A stretch of 64,000 bases of DNA, taken from Salinisphaera sp052044135 (GTDB lineage: Bacteria > Pseudomonadota > Gammaproteobacteria > Nevskiales > Salinisphaeraceae). The notes below the pieces were generated by a model. That model saw only the letters and a list, made by a program, of their open reading frames with translations. It was not told the DNA's origin and did not search any database. The position numbers were made by a program, and so were the translations under genes. This document shows, in pieces, positions 34,549-45,323 of the stretch (the stretch's first letter is position 1; each line of letters begins with the position of its first letter). The DNA is taken from contig NZ_JBQDYF010000010.1 in NCBI RefSeq assembly GCF_052044135.1, positions 83,033 to 147,032 on the forward strand, written 5' to 3'.

Positions 34549-35617
34549 CGCTGGCCTCCATGGGCAGAAAGACGCTGAAGACGGTCTGGCCCGGGCGGCT
34601 TTCGCACTCGATCAGACCGTCGTGTAGATGGATTAAATACTGGGCGATCGGCAGCCCCATACCGGAGCCCTCGGCGCGCGAGCTGACCATCGGATGAAAG
34701 ATGCGCGGCAGCAGATCGCGCGCAATACCGGGCCCGTTGTCGACCACGTCGACCCGGGTCACCAGCCGGTGCTTGACGCCGCCGATGGTGAACAGCCGCT
34801 GGGTGCGCGTGCGCAGCAGGATATTGCCGGAGCGGCCGAGCGCCGTGACCGCGTTGCCAACCAGGTTGAAGAACGTCTGGATGAGCTGCTCACGGTCGGC
34901 ACGGACCTCCGGGATACTCGGATCGTAGTCGCGCTCGAGCGTAATCCCCGGCGGCAACTCGGTATCGATCAGTGCGCGCACATGCTCCAGGGGCTCGTGG
35001 ATATTGAGCGGCTGCTTGTTCGGCGGCCGGCGCGGCCCGAGCAGACCGTCCACCAGGTTCTGCAGCCGATCCGCCTCGCGGATGATGACGGTGGTGTATT
35101 CCTTGAGCTCGTCGTCGTCGATTTCGCGCTCGAGCAACTGGGCGGCGCCGCGGAGTCCGCCCAGCGGGTTCTTGATCTCGTGCGCCATGCCACGAATCAT
35201 TTCGCGATTGGCGAGATTCTGGATCCGCATCTGGTCGTCTCGCGAGATGCGCAACTGGCGATCCAGGGACAGAAACTCCATCAGCAAGGCCGATTCGCCC
35301 GCGCGGTCGGTGAACGGCGTGACCGTGCAGTCCACGATCAGCGGATCGCCACCGCCCGCACGCAAGTGCAGCTCGCGCTCGGTGTAGGCGGCCCCCTCGG
35401 TCAGCGCCGCGGTCAGTCGGCTGCGATGGTCGGCGAGATAGGGCAGCGCCTTGTCGAAAGCCTCCTGATCGCAGTGCCGGGCGGACACGCCGAACAGCAT
35501 TTCGCTGGCAGTGTTCAGATAAGTGACGTGCAGCCGGTCGTCCAGACACACGACTGCGGTCTTGAGATTGTCGAGAATCGTATCGGGACGATGCTCGCTG
35601 TATTCATCGGCACGCAT
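34541..35617 (-). CDS. ntrB: Nitrogen regulation sensor kinase/phosphatase NtrB
   Basis: 358-aa cytoplasmic histidine kinase. An N-terminal PAS domain (VVCLDDRLHVTYLNTASEML) is followed by the H-box GMAHEIKNPLGGLRGAAQLL carrying the phosphorylated histidine, an N-box (FFNLVGNAVTAL), and G-boxes DVVDNGPGI and GSGMGLPIAQYL. No transmembrane segment is seen, as expected for a kinase controlled by the PII protein. It is translated just before ntrC with an 8-nt overlap. Unlike in enteric bacteria, a DUF4124 gene separates the pair from glnA. Confidence 0.95.
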   Translation of the reverse strand: MRADEYSEHRPDTILDNLKTAVVCLDDRLHVTYLNTASEMLFGVSARHCDQEAFDKALPYLADHRSRLTAALTEGAAYTERELHLRAGGGDPLIVDCTVTPFTDRAGESALLMEFLSLDRQLRISRDDQMRIQNLANREMIRGMAHEIKNPLGGLRGAAQLLEREIDDDELKEYTTVIIREADRLQNLVDGLLGPRRPPNKQPLNIHEPLEHVRALIDTELPPGITLERDYDPSIPEVRADREQLIQTFFNLVGNAVTALGRSGNILLRTRTQRLFTIGGVKHRLVTRVDVVDNGPGIARDLLPRIFHPMVSSRAEGSGMGLPIAQYLIHLHDGLIECESRPGQTVFSVFLPMEASDG

Positions 35618-35689
35618 GGCAGCTGTCTAGCAAGGTTCGGGCCACTGTGGAATACATCGAACGGCCAAACATCGACATCATTCAGCAGC

Positions 35690-36274
35690 TTAGGACGGCG
35701 GTCGGCGATTGCCCGTGTCCGGTGTGGATTGCGGCGGCGGCGCGTGCGTGCTGCGCTCGACGCGAAACGTGACGGCATCGCTGTGCTGGACCGCATGGCC
35801 GCGGTAGAGCAGGGTGACACGGAAGGTGTGCGGCCCGGCCGCGACATTCGACAATGTCAGGCGCGTGTGCCGGGTCGGCCCCGAGCCGACCGGCTTGCCG
35901 TCGAGCTTGTAGCGCAGCGATTCGCCATCGCCGAGCCCGGCCTTGTGGTCGTTGTTGCCCACCACCACCGAAACCGGCACCTGGCCCTGTCGGCTGGTGA
36001 AGACCTGCCCCTGAGCGGGCGAGACCAGGTTCAGGGCGCGGGCGTCACCGCCGGGTGTGGCGCCGGACCCGGCGGACGCCGAACTTGCGCTCGCGCCGCC
36101 ATTCGGCATCCGTTTGAGTTGCACCGTCCTGGCGCCCGGCCGCGCGATATCGCTGTAGTGGCGCACGCCCTGCGCATCGGTCCAGGTATAGATCGTGGCC
36201 TGCGCCGGCAGCGCCGTCACCAGCCCCATCCAGACCGCGAGCGCGCCCCATCGTCCTGGTCGTCGTATCCGCAT
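35690..36274 (-). CDS. Exported DUF4124 domain protein
   Basis: 194-aa exported protein of unknown function. A signal peptide (about residues 1-25, ending PAQA) precedes TIYTWTDAQGVRHYSDIARPGA, the DUF4124 domain, a short region with WxDxxGxxHYSD character. A serine/glycine/alanine linker and an Ig-like C-terminal part (SPAQGQVFTSRQGQVPVSVV, then GPHTFRVTLLYRG) follow. ATGs at 36301 and 36286 are rejected because the first lies inside the glnA terminator hairpin and the second directly follows its T-run; MRIRRPGRW at 36274 is chosen. It sits between glnA and ntrB, a common position for this family in gammaproteobacteria. Confidence 0.82.
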   Translation of the reverse strand: MRIRRPGRWGALAVWMGLVTALPAQATIYTWTDAQGVRHYSDIARPGARTVQLKRMPNGGASASSASAGSGATPGGDARALNLVSPAQGQVFTSRQGQVPVSVVVGNNDHKAGLGDGESLRYKLDGKPVGSGPTRHTRLTLSNVAAGPHTFRVTLLYRGHAVQHSDAVTFRVERSTHAPPPQSTPDTGNRRPPS

Positions 36275-36286
36275 CGCGTATTCCAT

Positions 36287-36320
36287 AAAAAAAAAGCGCA
36301 TCCGTGGTGACGGATGCGCT
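36287..36320 (-). terminator. Rho-independent terminator of glnA
   Basis: Minus strand AGCGCATCCG-loop-CGGATGCGCT (10-bp perfect stem, 36320-36311 / 36304-36295) followed by nine T (36295-36287). It isolates glnA from the DUF4124-ntrBC genes and helps to fix the DUF4124 start. Confidence 0.9.
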
Positions 36321-36368
36321 GTTCGTGACCGCAGCGACCGCCACCGGCCGCTGAGTATGTCCTGCGGC

Positions 36369-37778
36369 CTAGCAGGAATAGTACATATCGAACTCGGCCG
36401 GATGGGTGCTCATTTTCAGACGCAGCACTTCTTCCATCTTGAGATCGATATAGCCGTCGATCAGGTCGTCGGTGAACACGTCGCCCTTCTTCAGGAAGTC
36501 GCGATCGGCCGACAGCGACTGCAGCGCTTCTTCCAGTGACTGGGCCACGGTCGGAATCTTCTTCTCTTCTTCCGGCGGCAGGTCGTACAAGTCCTTGTCC
36601 ATGGCTTCGCCCGGATGGATCTTGTTCTGGATGCCGTCCAGGCCGGCCATCATCATGGCCGAGAAGGCAAAGTACGGGTTGGCGGTCGGGTCCGGGAAGC
36701 GCACCTCGATGCGACGCGCCTTCGGGCTGGAGACCCAGGGAATACGGATCGACGCCGAGCGATTGCGCGCGGAATACGCCAGCAATACCGGCGCCTCGAA
36801 GCCCTTGACCAGGCGCTTGTAGCTGTTGGTCGAGGCATTGGCGAAGGCGTTGATGGCCTTGGCGTGCTTGATGATGCCGCCGATGTAGTACAGCGCTTCC
36901 TCGGACAGGCCACCGTACTCGTCGCCCGAGAAGATGTTCTTGCCATCCTTGGTCAGCGACTGATGCACATGCATGCCGGAGCCATTATCGCCAACCAGCG
37001 GCTTGGGCATGAAGGTCGCGGTCTTGCCAAAGGCATGGGCGACATTGGCCACGCAGTACTTGTAGATCAGGGTTTCGTCGGCCTTCTTGACCAGCGTGTT
37101 GAACAACATGCCGATCTCGCCCTGGCCGGCGGTGCCCACCTCGTGGTGATGCACTTCAACGGTGAGCCCCATTTCCTCCATGGCAAGGCACATGGCCGAG
37201 CGGATGTCATGCTGGGAATCGACCGGCGGAACCGGCACGTAGCCGCCCTTGATGCCCGGACGATGGCCCATGTTGCCTTCCGGATAGCGGGTTTCGCTGT
37301 TCCAGCAGGCTTCCTCGGAGTCGACCGAAAAGCCGGCACCGCGCATCTCGTTGTGCCATTGCACCGAGTCGAAGATGAAGAATTCGGCTTCCGGGCCGAA
37401 CAGGGCGGTATCGGCGATACCGGTCGAGGCCAGATACGCTTCCGCGCGCTTGGCGACGGTCCGCGGGTCGCGCTCGTAGCCCATCATGGTGTTGGGTTCG
37501 AGCACGTCACAGCGGATGTTGACGGTCGGCTCTTCGAAGAACGGGTCCAGCACGGCCGAATCGTCATCCGGCATCATGACCATGTCGGACTCGTTGATGC
37601 CTTTCCAGCCATCGATCGACGAGCCGTCGAACATCTTGCCTTCTTCCATGAACTCTTCGTCGACGATATGCGCCGGCATGGTCATGTGCTGCTCTTTGCC
37701 ACGCGCGTCACAGAAACGAAAGTCCACGAATTTCGCTTCGGTCTTTTTGATCAGTTCGAGCGCCTTGCTACTCGCCAT
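36369..37778 (-). CDS. glnA: Glutamine synthetase type I
   Basis: 469-aa dodecameric enzyme making glutamine from glutamate, ammonia and ATP. Features: the VDFRFCDARGKEQHMT beta-grasp N-terminus, GSSIDGWKGI, the PEAEFFIFD metal site, NGSGMHVHQSL, the ATP loop and R-rich NRSASIRIPW. The adenylylation motif DLYDLPPEE carries the regulatory tyrosine at about residue 397, so control by covalent AMP addition is expected. GAGGAG lies before the ATG at 37778. Upstream are a sigma-54 promoter and NtrC sites. Confidence 0.97.
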   Translation of the reverse strand: MASSKALELIKKTEAKFVDFRFCDARGKEQHMTMPAHIVDEEFMEEGKMFDGSSIDGWKGINESDMVMMPDDDSAVLDPFFEEPTVNIRCDVLEPNTMMGYERDPRTVAKRAEAYLASTGIADTALFGPEAEFFIFDSVQWHNEMRGAGFSVDSEEACWNSETRYPEGNMGHRPGIKGGYVPVPPVDSQHDIRSAMCLAMEEMGLTVEVHHHEVGTAGQGEIGMLFNTLVKKADETLIYKYCVANVAHAFGKTATFMPKPLVGDNGSGMHVHQSLTKDGKNIFSGDEYGGLSEEALYYIGGIIKHAKAINAFANASTNSYKRLVKGFEAPVLLAYSARNRSASIRIPWVSSPKARRIEVRFPDPTANPYFAFSAMMMAGLDGIQNKIHPGEAMDKDLYDLPPEEEKKIPTVAQSLEEALQSLSADRDFLKKGDVFTDDLIDGYIDLKMEEVLRLKMSTHPAEFDMYYSC

Positions 37779-37844
37779 GATGACTCCTCATTGGGATGGG
37801 AACTCAGCTGTCCGGAATCGCCAGTACAACAGACGCACTATAAA

Positions 37845-37860
37845 GGCAGGTTCCGTGCCA
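37845..37860 (-). promoter_or_regulatory. Sigma-54 promoter of glnA
   Basis: Minus strand TGGCACGGAACCTGCC: the invariant GG and GC are 10 bp apart as required for -24/-12 elements (consensus TGGCACR-N4-TTGCW, two mismatches). It gives a leader of about 55 nt before the glnA ATG. Confidence 0.78.
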
Positions 37861-37937
37861 CGTCACCTGCGCCGATTCAAGGCCCCCGGACGCCCCTGAT
37901 GCACCGCAGCAGAGCCGAATGCGCACCATAAACGAGC

Positions 37938-37967
37938 CGCGCCATATTGGTGCACTGTTATGGTGCA
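37938..37967. promoter_or_regulatory. Two overlapping NtrC binding sites between glnA and glyQ
   Basis: CGCGCCATATTGGTGCA (37938-37954) and TGCACTGTTATGGTGCA (37951-37967) each match the NtrC consensus TGCACCA-N3-TGGTGCA at all but two positions and share four bases. They lie about 105-130 bp upstream of the predicted glnA start, suitable enhancer distance. A half-site (GCACCA) is at about 37923. Confidence 0.78.
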
Positions 37968-38033
37968 TAGCGTACGCCCCAGCGATTGCAGGCGTTCCGG
38001 TACAATCGCGGCCTGATCAAACGGTGCACTGGC

Positions 38034-38930
38034 ATGGATTTCCAACAGCTCATTTTCGCGCTGCAGCAATACTGGGCCGAACGCGGCTGCGTCGTCGTGC
38101 AGCCGCTGGACATGCCGGTCGGCGCAGGCACGTTCCACACAGCCACGTTTCTGCGTTCGATCGGCCCCGAGCCCTGGCGTGCCGCGTACGTCCAGCCCTC
38201 CAGGCGACCCACGGACGGCCGCTACGGCAACAACCCCAATCGTCTGCAGCACTATTATCAGTTTCAGGTGCTGCTGAAACCGTCGCCCAAGGATATCCAG
38301 GCCCAGTATCTCGGCTCGCTCGAAGCCCTTGGCCTGGACATGTCGATCCATGACGTCCGCTTCGTCGAGGACAACTGGGAATCGCCGACCCTGGGCGCAT
38401 GGGGGCTGGGCTGGGAAATCTGGCTGAACGGAATGGAAATCACCCAGTTCACTTATTTCCAGCAGGTAGGCGGACTGGACTGCCGCCCCGTCTCCGGCGA
38501 GATTACCTACGGCCTCGAGCGCATTGCGATGTACATCCAGAACGTGGAATCGGTCTACGATCTGGTGTGGTCGGCGTCGCCGTATGGCACGGTCTATTAC
38601 GGCGATGTGTTTCACCAGAACGAAGTCGAGCAATCGACCTACAATTTCGAGCATGCACCGGTGGCGGCGCTTTTCCGACGCTTTGACGAGCTCGAGGCAG
38701 AATGTCTGGCCCTGGTGAACTCGAATCTTCCGCTGCCGGCGTATGAACGCATGCTCGAGTGCTCGCACACCTTCAACCTGCTGGACGCGCGCCATGCCAT
38801 TTCGGTGACGGAACGCCAGCGCTACATCCTGCGCGTGCGCACCCTGGCGCGGGCCGTGGCCAAGGCTTATTACGAGGCGCGCGAGGCACTCGGTTTCCCC
38901 ATGCTCAACAAGGATAACGACGCGGCATGA
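38034..38930 (+). CDS. glyQ: Glycyl-tRNA synthetase alpha subunit
   Basis: 298-aa catalytic subunit of the bacterial alpha2-beta2 glycyl-tRNA synthetase (class II). It begins MDFQQLIFALQQYWAERGC and contains QPLDMPVGAGTFHTATFLR, the RRPTDGRYGNNPNRLQHYYQ motif-2 region and YGLERIAMYIQ (motif 3). A longer frame from 37986 has no support. It is transcribed divergently from glnA and overlaps glyS by 4 nt (ATGA). Confidence 0.97.
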   Translation: MDFQQLIFALQQYWAERGCVVVQPLDMPVGAGTFHTATFLRSIGPEPWRAAYVQPSRRPTDGRYGNNPNRLQHYYQFQVLLKPSPKDIQAQYLGSLEALGLDMSIHDVRFVEDNWESPTLGAWGLGWEIWLNGMEITQFTYFQQVGGLDCRPVSGEITYGLERIAMYIQNVESVYDLVWSASPYGTVYYGDVFHQNEVEQSTYNFEHAPVAALFRRFDELEAECLALVNSNLPLPAYERMLECSHTFNLLDARHAISVTERQRYILRVRTLARAVAKAYYEAREALGFPMLNKDNDAA

Positions 38931-41005
38931 GTGCAGACCTTCTGATCGAAATCGGCGTCGAGGAATTGCCGCCGAAAGCGATGCATCCGCTGGCCGAGGC
39001 ATTGGCCGACGGTCTGGCGGCGCAATTGGACCAGGCCGGCCTGGCGCACGGCACGGTGCATTGTCTGGCCACGCCGCGGCGCCTGGCGGTCATCATTGCC
39101 GATACCGCTGACGCCAGCGCGGCCGAGCGCGTGGAGAAATTCGGACCGACCGTGGCGATCGCCTACGATGACCAGGGCAATCCGACGAAGGCCGGCGAAG
39201 GCTTCGCCCGCTCGGTCGGAACGACCCTGGACGCGCTCGAAAGCGAGGACAGCGACAAGGGGCGGCGCCTGGTCTATCGCGGCACCGCCCCGGGCCTCGC
39301 GCTCGGCGAACTGCTGCCGCCCGCGGTAGACGCGGCGCTCCGCGCCCTGCCGATTCCCAAGCGCATGCGCTGGGGCGATTCCGAGGCGGCGTTCGTGCGC
39401 CCGGTGCATTGGGTCGTGGCGTTGCATGGCAGCGCTATCCTGCCCTTGGTGGTGTTTGGCGAAAGCGCCGACCGTTACACCCGCGGCCATCGTTTTCATT
39501 ATCCCGAAACCATCGAGATCGCGGACGCAGCCAGCTACGTCGAGCGGCTACGCGATCCCGGATGCGTGATCGTGGATATCGCCGAACGTCGGGCCCGGGT
39601 GCTCGAGGGCGTGGTGGCCGCTGCTCGGTCGCTGGGCGGCCAAGCTTTGGTCGACGACGCGCTGGTGGCCGAGGTCACCGCGCTGGTCGAGTGGCCGGTC
39701 GGCATTGCCGGACGCTTCGATGCGCGTTTTCTCGAGCTGCCGCGCGAGGTTCTCGTGGCCACGCTGGAAGGACATCAGCGCTACTTCCCGGTCGAGGGCG
39801 ACGACGGCGCGCTGCTGCCCGGTTTCGTCACGGTCGCCAATATCGAAAGCCGCGATCCGGCCCAGGTTGTCGCCGGTAACGAACGCGTGATCCGGCCCCG
39901 CCTGGCGGACGCGCTGTTCTTCTGGGAGCAGGACCGCCGTCAGGGTCTGGCCGCACGTATCCCGGCGCTGGAACGCGTCAGTTTCCAGCAGGCGCTCGGT
40001 ACGCTGGCCGACAAGAGCCAACGCTTTGGCCGCCTGGCCGCGGAACTGGCGCCCGCGGTTGGCGCCGCGGCGGCCGATGTCGCACGTGCAGCCGAACTCG
40101 CCAAGACCGATCTTCTCACCGAAATGGTCAACGAGTTCCCGGAACTCCAGGGCGTGATGGGCGCATATTATGCCGAGCTGGAGGGCGAGTCCGAGGCCGT
40201 GGCCCGCGCGCTGCCCGAGCAATACGCGCCGGCCGGTGCCGGCGCGGCGATTGCGGCAACGCCGGTCGGACGCTGTATTGCACTCGCCGACCGTCTCGAC
40301 ACGCTGGCCGGCATCTTCGCCATCGATAAGCGCCCGAGCGGCGACAAGGACCCGTTCGGTCTTCGACGCGCGGCGCTCGGGGTGCTGCGGACGTTGATCG
40401 AAGCGGGTATCGCCATCGACCTCAGGCATTTACTGGATACCGCCATTGCCATGCAGCCGGTGGACCCGCCTGAGGACACGGGCGAGGCACTCTGGATGTT
40501 TCACATGGAACGTCTACGTGGCTACTACGTGGACCACGGCGTGCCGGCCGCGCATTTCGAATCGATTGTGTCGCTCGATATCCGGGACATGCAGGATTTC
40601 GATCGCCGCGTGCGCGCTGTCGGCGATTTCGCGCAGCTGCCCGCCGCCGCCGTGGTCGGCGGTGCGCACAAACGCATCCGCAATATCCTCAGGCGTAACG
40701 CCGATGCCGACATCGCCGCGACGGCCGACCCCGCCGCCATGGTCGAACCGGCGGAAACGGCACTGCATGATCGGGCGACGGCGTGCGCGGCCACGCTCGA
40801 GGCCGCCGCCCGCGAAGGCGATTATACCGGCGCGTTGTCCGCGCTGGCCCCGCTGGCCGAACCACTCGACACCTTCTTTAACGAAGTCATGGTGATGAGC
40901 GACGACCCGGCGCTCCAGCGCAACCGTCTGGCGTTACTCGCGCAGATTGATCGCCTGTGCCGCCGCATCGCCGATCTATCCTGTCTTTCGGTCGAATCGG
41001 CGTAA
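38927..41005 (+). CDS. glyS: Glycyl-tRNA synthetase beta subunit
   Basis: 692-aa beta subunit, which binds tRNA-Gly and carries an HD-type domain. It starts LLIEIGVEELPPKAMHPLAE, has the conserved VATLEGHQRYFPVEG and FPELQGVMGAYYAELEGE segments, a PFGLRRAALGVLR stretch, and a C-terminal anticodon-binding region ending with FFNEVMVMSDDPALQRNRL. ATGA overlap with glyQ ensures equal synthesis. Its TAA shares one base with the ATG of gmhB. Confidence 0.97.
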   Translation: MSADLLIEIGVEELPPKAMHPLAEALADGLAAQLDQAGLAHGTVHCLATPRRLAVIIADTADASAAERVEKFGPTVAIAYDDQGNPTKAGEGFARSVGTTLDALESEDSDKGRRLVYRGTAPGLALGELLPPAVDAALRALPIPKRMRWGDSEAAFVRPVHWVVALHGSAILPLVVFGESADRYTRGHRFHYPETIEIADAASYVERLRDPGCVIVDIAERRARVLEGVVAAARSLGGQALVDDALVAEVTALVEWPVGIAGRFDARFLELPREVLVATLEGHQRYFPVEGDDGALLPGFVTVANIESRDPAQVVAGNERVIRPRLADALFFWEQDRRQGLAARIPALERVSFQQALGTLADKSQRFGRLAAELAPAVGAAAADVARAAELAKTDLLTEMVNEFPELQGVMGAYYAELEGESEAVARALPEQYAPAGAGAAIAATPVGRCIALADRLDTLAGIFAIDKRPSGDKDPFGLRRAALGVLRTLIEAGIAIDLRHLLDTAIAMQPVDPPEDTGEALWMFHMERLRGYYVDHGVPAAHFESIVSLDIRDMQDFDRRVRAVGDFAQLPAAAVVGGAHKRIRNILRRNADADIAATADPAAMVEPAETALHDRATACAATLEAAAREGDYTGALSALAPLAEPLDTFFNEVMVMSDDPALQRNRLALLAQIDRLCRRIADLSCLSVESA

Positions 41006-41553
41006 TGCCGGTGTCCACGGCCATACTCGACCGTGACGGCGTGGTGAATCACGACAGCGAAGCGTTCATCAAATCGCCCGCGGAATGGCAACCGATCGCA
41101 GGCAGCCTCGAGGCTATCGCGCGGCTCAAGCACGCCGGCCTGCGCGTGGTACTGGCCAGCAACCAATCCGGGCTCGGTCGCGGCCTGTTCGATTACGACG
41201 ATCTGTTCGCCATCCACGACAAGATGACACGGCATCTCGCCGAGCTCGGTGTCGCGCTGGATGGCATATTCTTTTGTCCGCATACCGCCGACGACGACTG
41301 CTCGTGCCGCAAGCCCAGGCCGGGGCTGCTCGAGGATATTCTGCGCCGCTGGAGCTTGAAACCGCACGACTGCGTGATGATCGGGGACAGTGTCACCGAT
41401 ATCGAAGCCGCGCGCGCCGCCGGCGTCGCAGGCTACGGCGTGCGCACCGGCAAACCGATTGACGACATGGATGGGCGCTGGCGGGGCGTCCCGATATGCG
41501 ACGACCTGTCGGCCGTCGTCGATCATCTGCTCGCGGCGCACGCCCGCAGCTGA
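41005..41553 (+). CDS. gmhB: D-glycero-beta-D-manno-heptose-1,7-bisphosphate 7-phosphatase
   Basis: 182-aa HAD phosphatase of ADP-heptose synthesis for the LPS inner core. Motifs: ILDRDGVVNHDSE (nucleophile), VVLASNQSGLGRGLF, the zinc-binding region FFCPHTADDDCSCRKPRPGLL with its cysteines and histidine, and MIGDSVTDIEAARAAG. The ATG overlaps the glyS stop (TAATG), so the earlier in-frame ATG is rejected. The glyQ-glyS-gmhB arrangement is common in gammaproteobacteria. Confidence 0.93.
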   Translation: MPVSTAILDRDGVVNHDSEAFIKSPAEWQPIAGSLEAIARLKHAGLRVVLASNQSGLGRGLFDYDDLFAIHDKMTRHLAELGVALDGIFFCPHTADDDCSCRKPRPGLLEDILRRWSLKPHDCVMIGDSVTDIEAARAAGVAGYGVRTGKPIDDMDGRWRGVPICDDLSAVVDHLLAAHARS

Positions 41554-41690
41554 GCCCGCGTAGCGCGCCGGCGCCAGTGCGCGTGACCGGTGCTGGCCGG
41601 AGCTGACGGCATTCGCCGCCTACAGGCGCCATGGCCCGCGCGCGCCGCCGGGCAAGCCGCTCGCCCCCCATGGTGGCACCGCCCATGAAA

Positions 41691-41718
41691 AAAGCCCTCA
41701 GCGGCAGCTGAGGGCTTT
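41691..41718. terminator. Bidirectional terminator between gmhB and gyrB
   Basis: AAAGCCCTCAGC-GGCA-GCTGAGGGCTTT: a perfect 12-bp stem with a 4-nt loop, with A-rich sequence on the left and T on the right. It sits between convergent gmhB and gyrB and can serve both. The remaining 41554-41690 shows nothing else. Confidence 0.88.
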
Positions 41719-41756
41719 CAATGCGGACAGCCCCCCCCTGCAGCGAGCACCGCGTA

Positions 41757-44177
<2,421 letters not shown>

Positions 44178-44225
44178 CGAATCAACCCGAGGGTTAGAAA
44201 TAAACACTTGATTTTAGCACGCCTG

Positions 44226-45305
44226 TCATGCTGGCGGCGGCATGATGTGTCCGTGTTCCACGTGAAACATTCGCGCGGGTCGCAATGTCTCCGGAATCAG
44301 CTCGGCACTGAGGAATGTGACAAAACATTGGACGCCTAATCGCGCGACTTCGGCGGCCAAGGCGTCGCGATAGCGTGCCCCCAGCTCTGCCGCCATGTCG
44401 TCGAGCAGGAGCACGGGTTCAATACCGCGCGTCGACTGAAGAATATCCGCCTGGGCCAGCAACAGTCCTGCTGTCAACAGTTTCTGTTGTCCGCGCGATA
44501 CCCAGTCGCGCGCATTCATGGCGGCAATCGATATGCGAATGTCGGCACGATGCGGCCCCTGTTGCGTGAACCCGGCACGCAGGTCCTGTTCCAGGCTATC
44601 GATGAGTGCATTGCCAAAGCTTCGATCACCACGCCAGCCCGGATGGTAGGCGAACGTAATGTCCTGGTTTCCGAATAAGTTGCGTGTGGTCTCGGGGAGG
44701 CGCCGTTTGACATGCTCAAGATACTGTCGTCGACAGGCATCGATGATTTCCCCCTGCTGCACCAGCTCGGCGTCCCAGGCGACTACCTGGTGTTTCGGCT
44801 GACGCGCCCGCAATGCGCGATTGCGCTGCTTCAGCGCCCGACGGTATCGCCGCCACGCCGGGAAAAAAGCGTGTTCCACGTGAAACACGCCCCAGTCGAG
44901 GAAGTGTCGCCGGTATTTGGGGCCATGCTCGAGCAGGCGATGCAGATTGGGATCGATGTGCTGCAACGGCAGAACGTTGATCAGGTCGAAGCGACGTGTC
45001 TCCGCCTGATCGTCGAGTTTGATCCGGTGCATTGAGCGCGAGGCATGACAACCAATTCGATGACGACTGCCCTGCCTGTCGGTCAGACGCGTACGAACGG
45101 TCAGCGCCTCGCTGTCGTGTCGAACCGCCTGGCCGAGCCGCGCTTGGCGGAACGATTCGCCGCGGCCGAGTATATAGATGGCTTCCAGAAAGCTTGTCTT
45201 TCCCGAGGCATTATCGCCGACGATGCAATTGATCCCCGGCGATACATCGATATCGCAGCGCTCGATACAACGGAAGTTCTCGATATGGAGCAACTCTAGC
45301 CGCAC
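44226..45305 (-). CDS. recF: Recombination mediator RecF
   Basis: 359-aa SMC-like ATPase that helps to load RecA at gaps. Walker A is IVGDNASGKTSFLEAIY near residue 35; LNVLPLQHIDP-like text (INVLPLQHIDPNLHRLLEHG) and RRHFLDWGVFHVEH follow; the signature LTAGLLLAQADIL and Walker B LLLDDMAAELG are near the C-terminus. Unusually, two parS-like palindromes lie inside the gene and are translated as FHVEH both times (44254-44269, 44872-44887). It starts 18 nt after dnaN. Confidence 0.95.
   Translation of the reverse strand: MRLELLHIENFRCIERCDIDVSPGINCIVGDNASGKTSFLEAIYILGRGESFRQARLGQAVRHDSEALTVRTRLTDRQGSRHRIGCHASRSMHRIKLDDQAETRRFDLINVLPLQHIDPNLHRLLEHGPKYRRHFLDWGVFHVEHAFFPAWRRYRRALKQRNRALRARQPKHQVVAWDAELVQQGEIIDACRRQYLEHVKRRLPETTRNLFGNQDITFAYHPGWRGDRSFGNALIDSLEQDLRAGFTQQGPHRADIRISIAAMNARDWVSRGQQKLLTAGLLLAQADILQSTRGIEPVLLLDDMAAELGARYRDALAAEVARLGVQCFVTFLSAELIPETLRPARMFHVEHGHIMPPPA
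44254..44269. promoter_or_regulatory. parS-like centromere site 1
   Basis: TGTTCCACGTGAAACA matches the conserved ParB-binding consensus TGTTNCACGTGAAACA fully. Located in the last codons of recF, about 2.3 kb from the candidate origin. Confidence 0.85.
44872..44887. promoter_or_regulatory. parS-like centromere site 2
   Basis: A second TGTTCCACGTGAAACA, identical to site 1, within recF. Two exact copies 618 bp apart strongly suggest function rather than chance. Confidence 0.85.
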
Positions 45306-45323
45306 ACGGTAGTCCCGCGCTCG

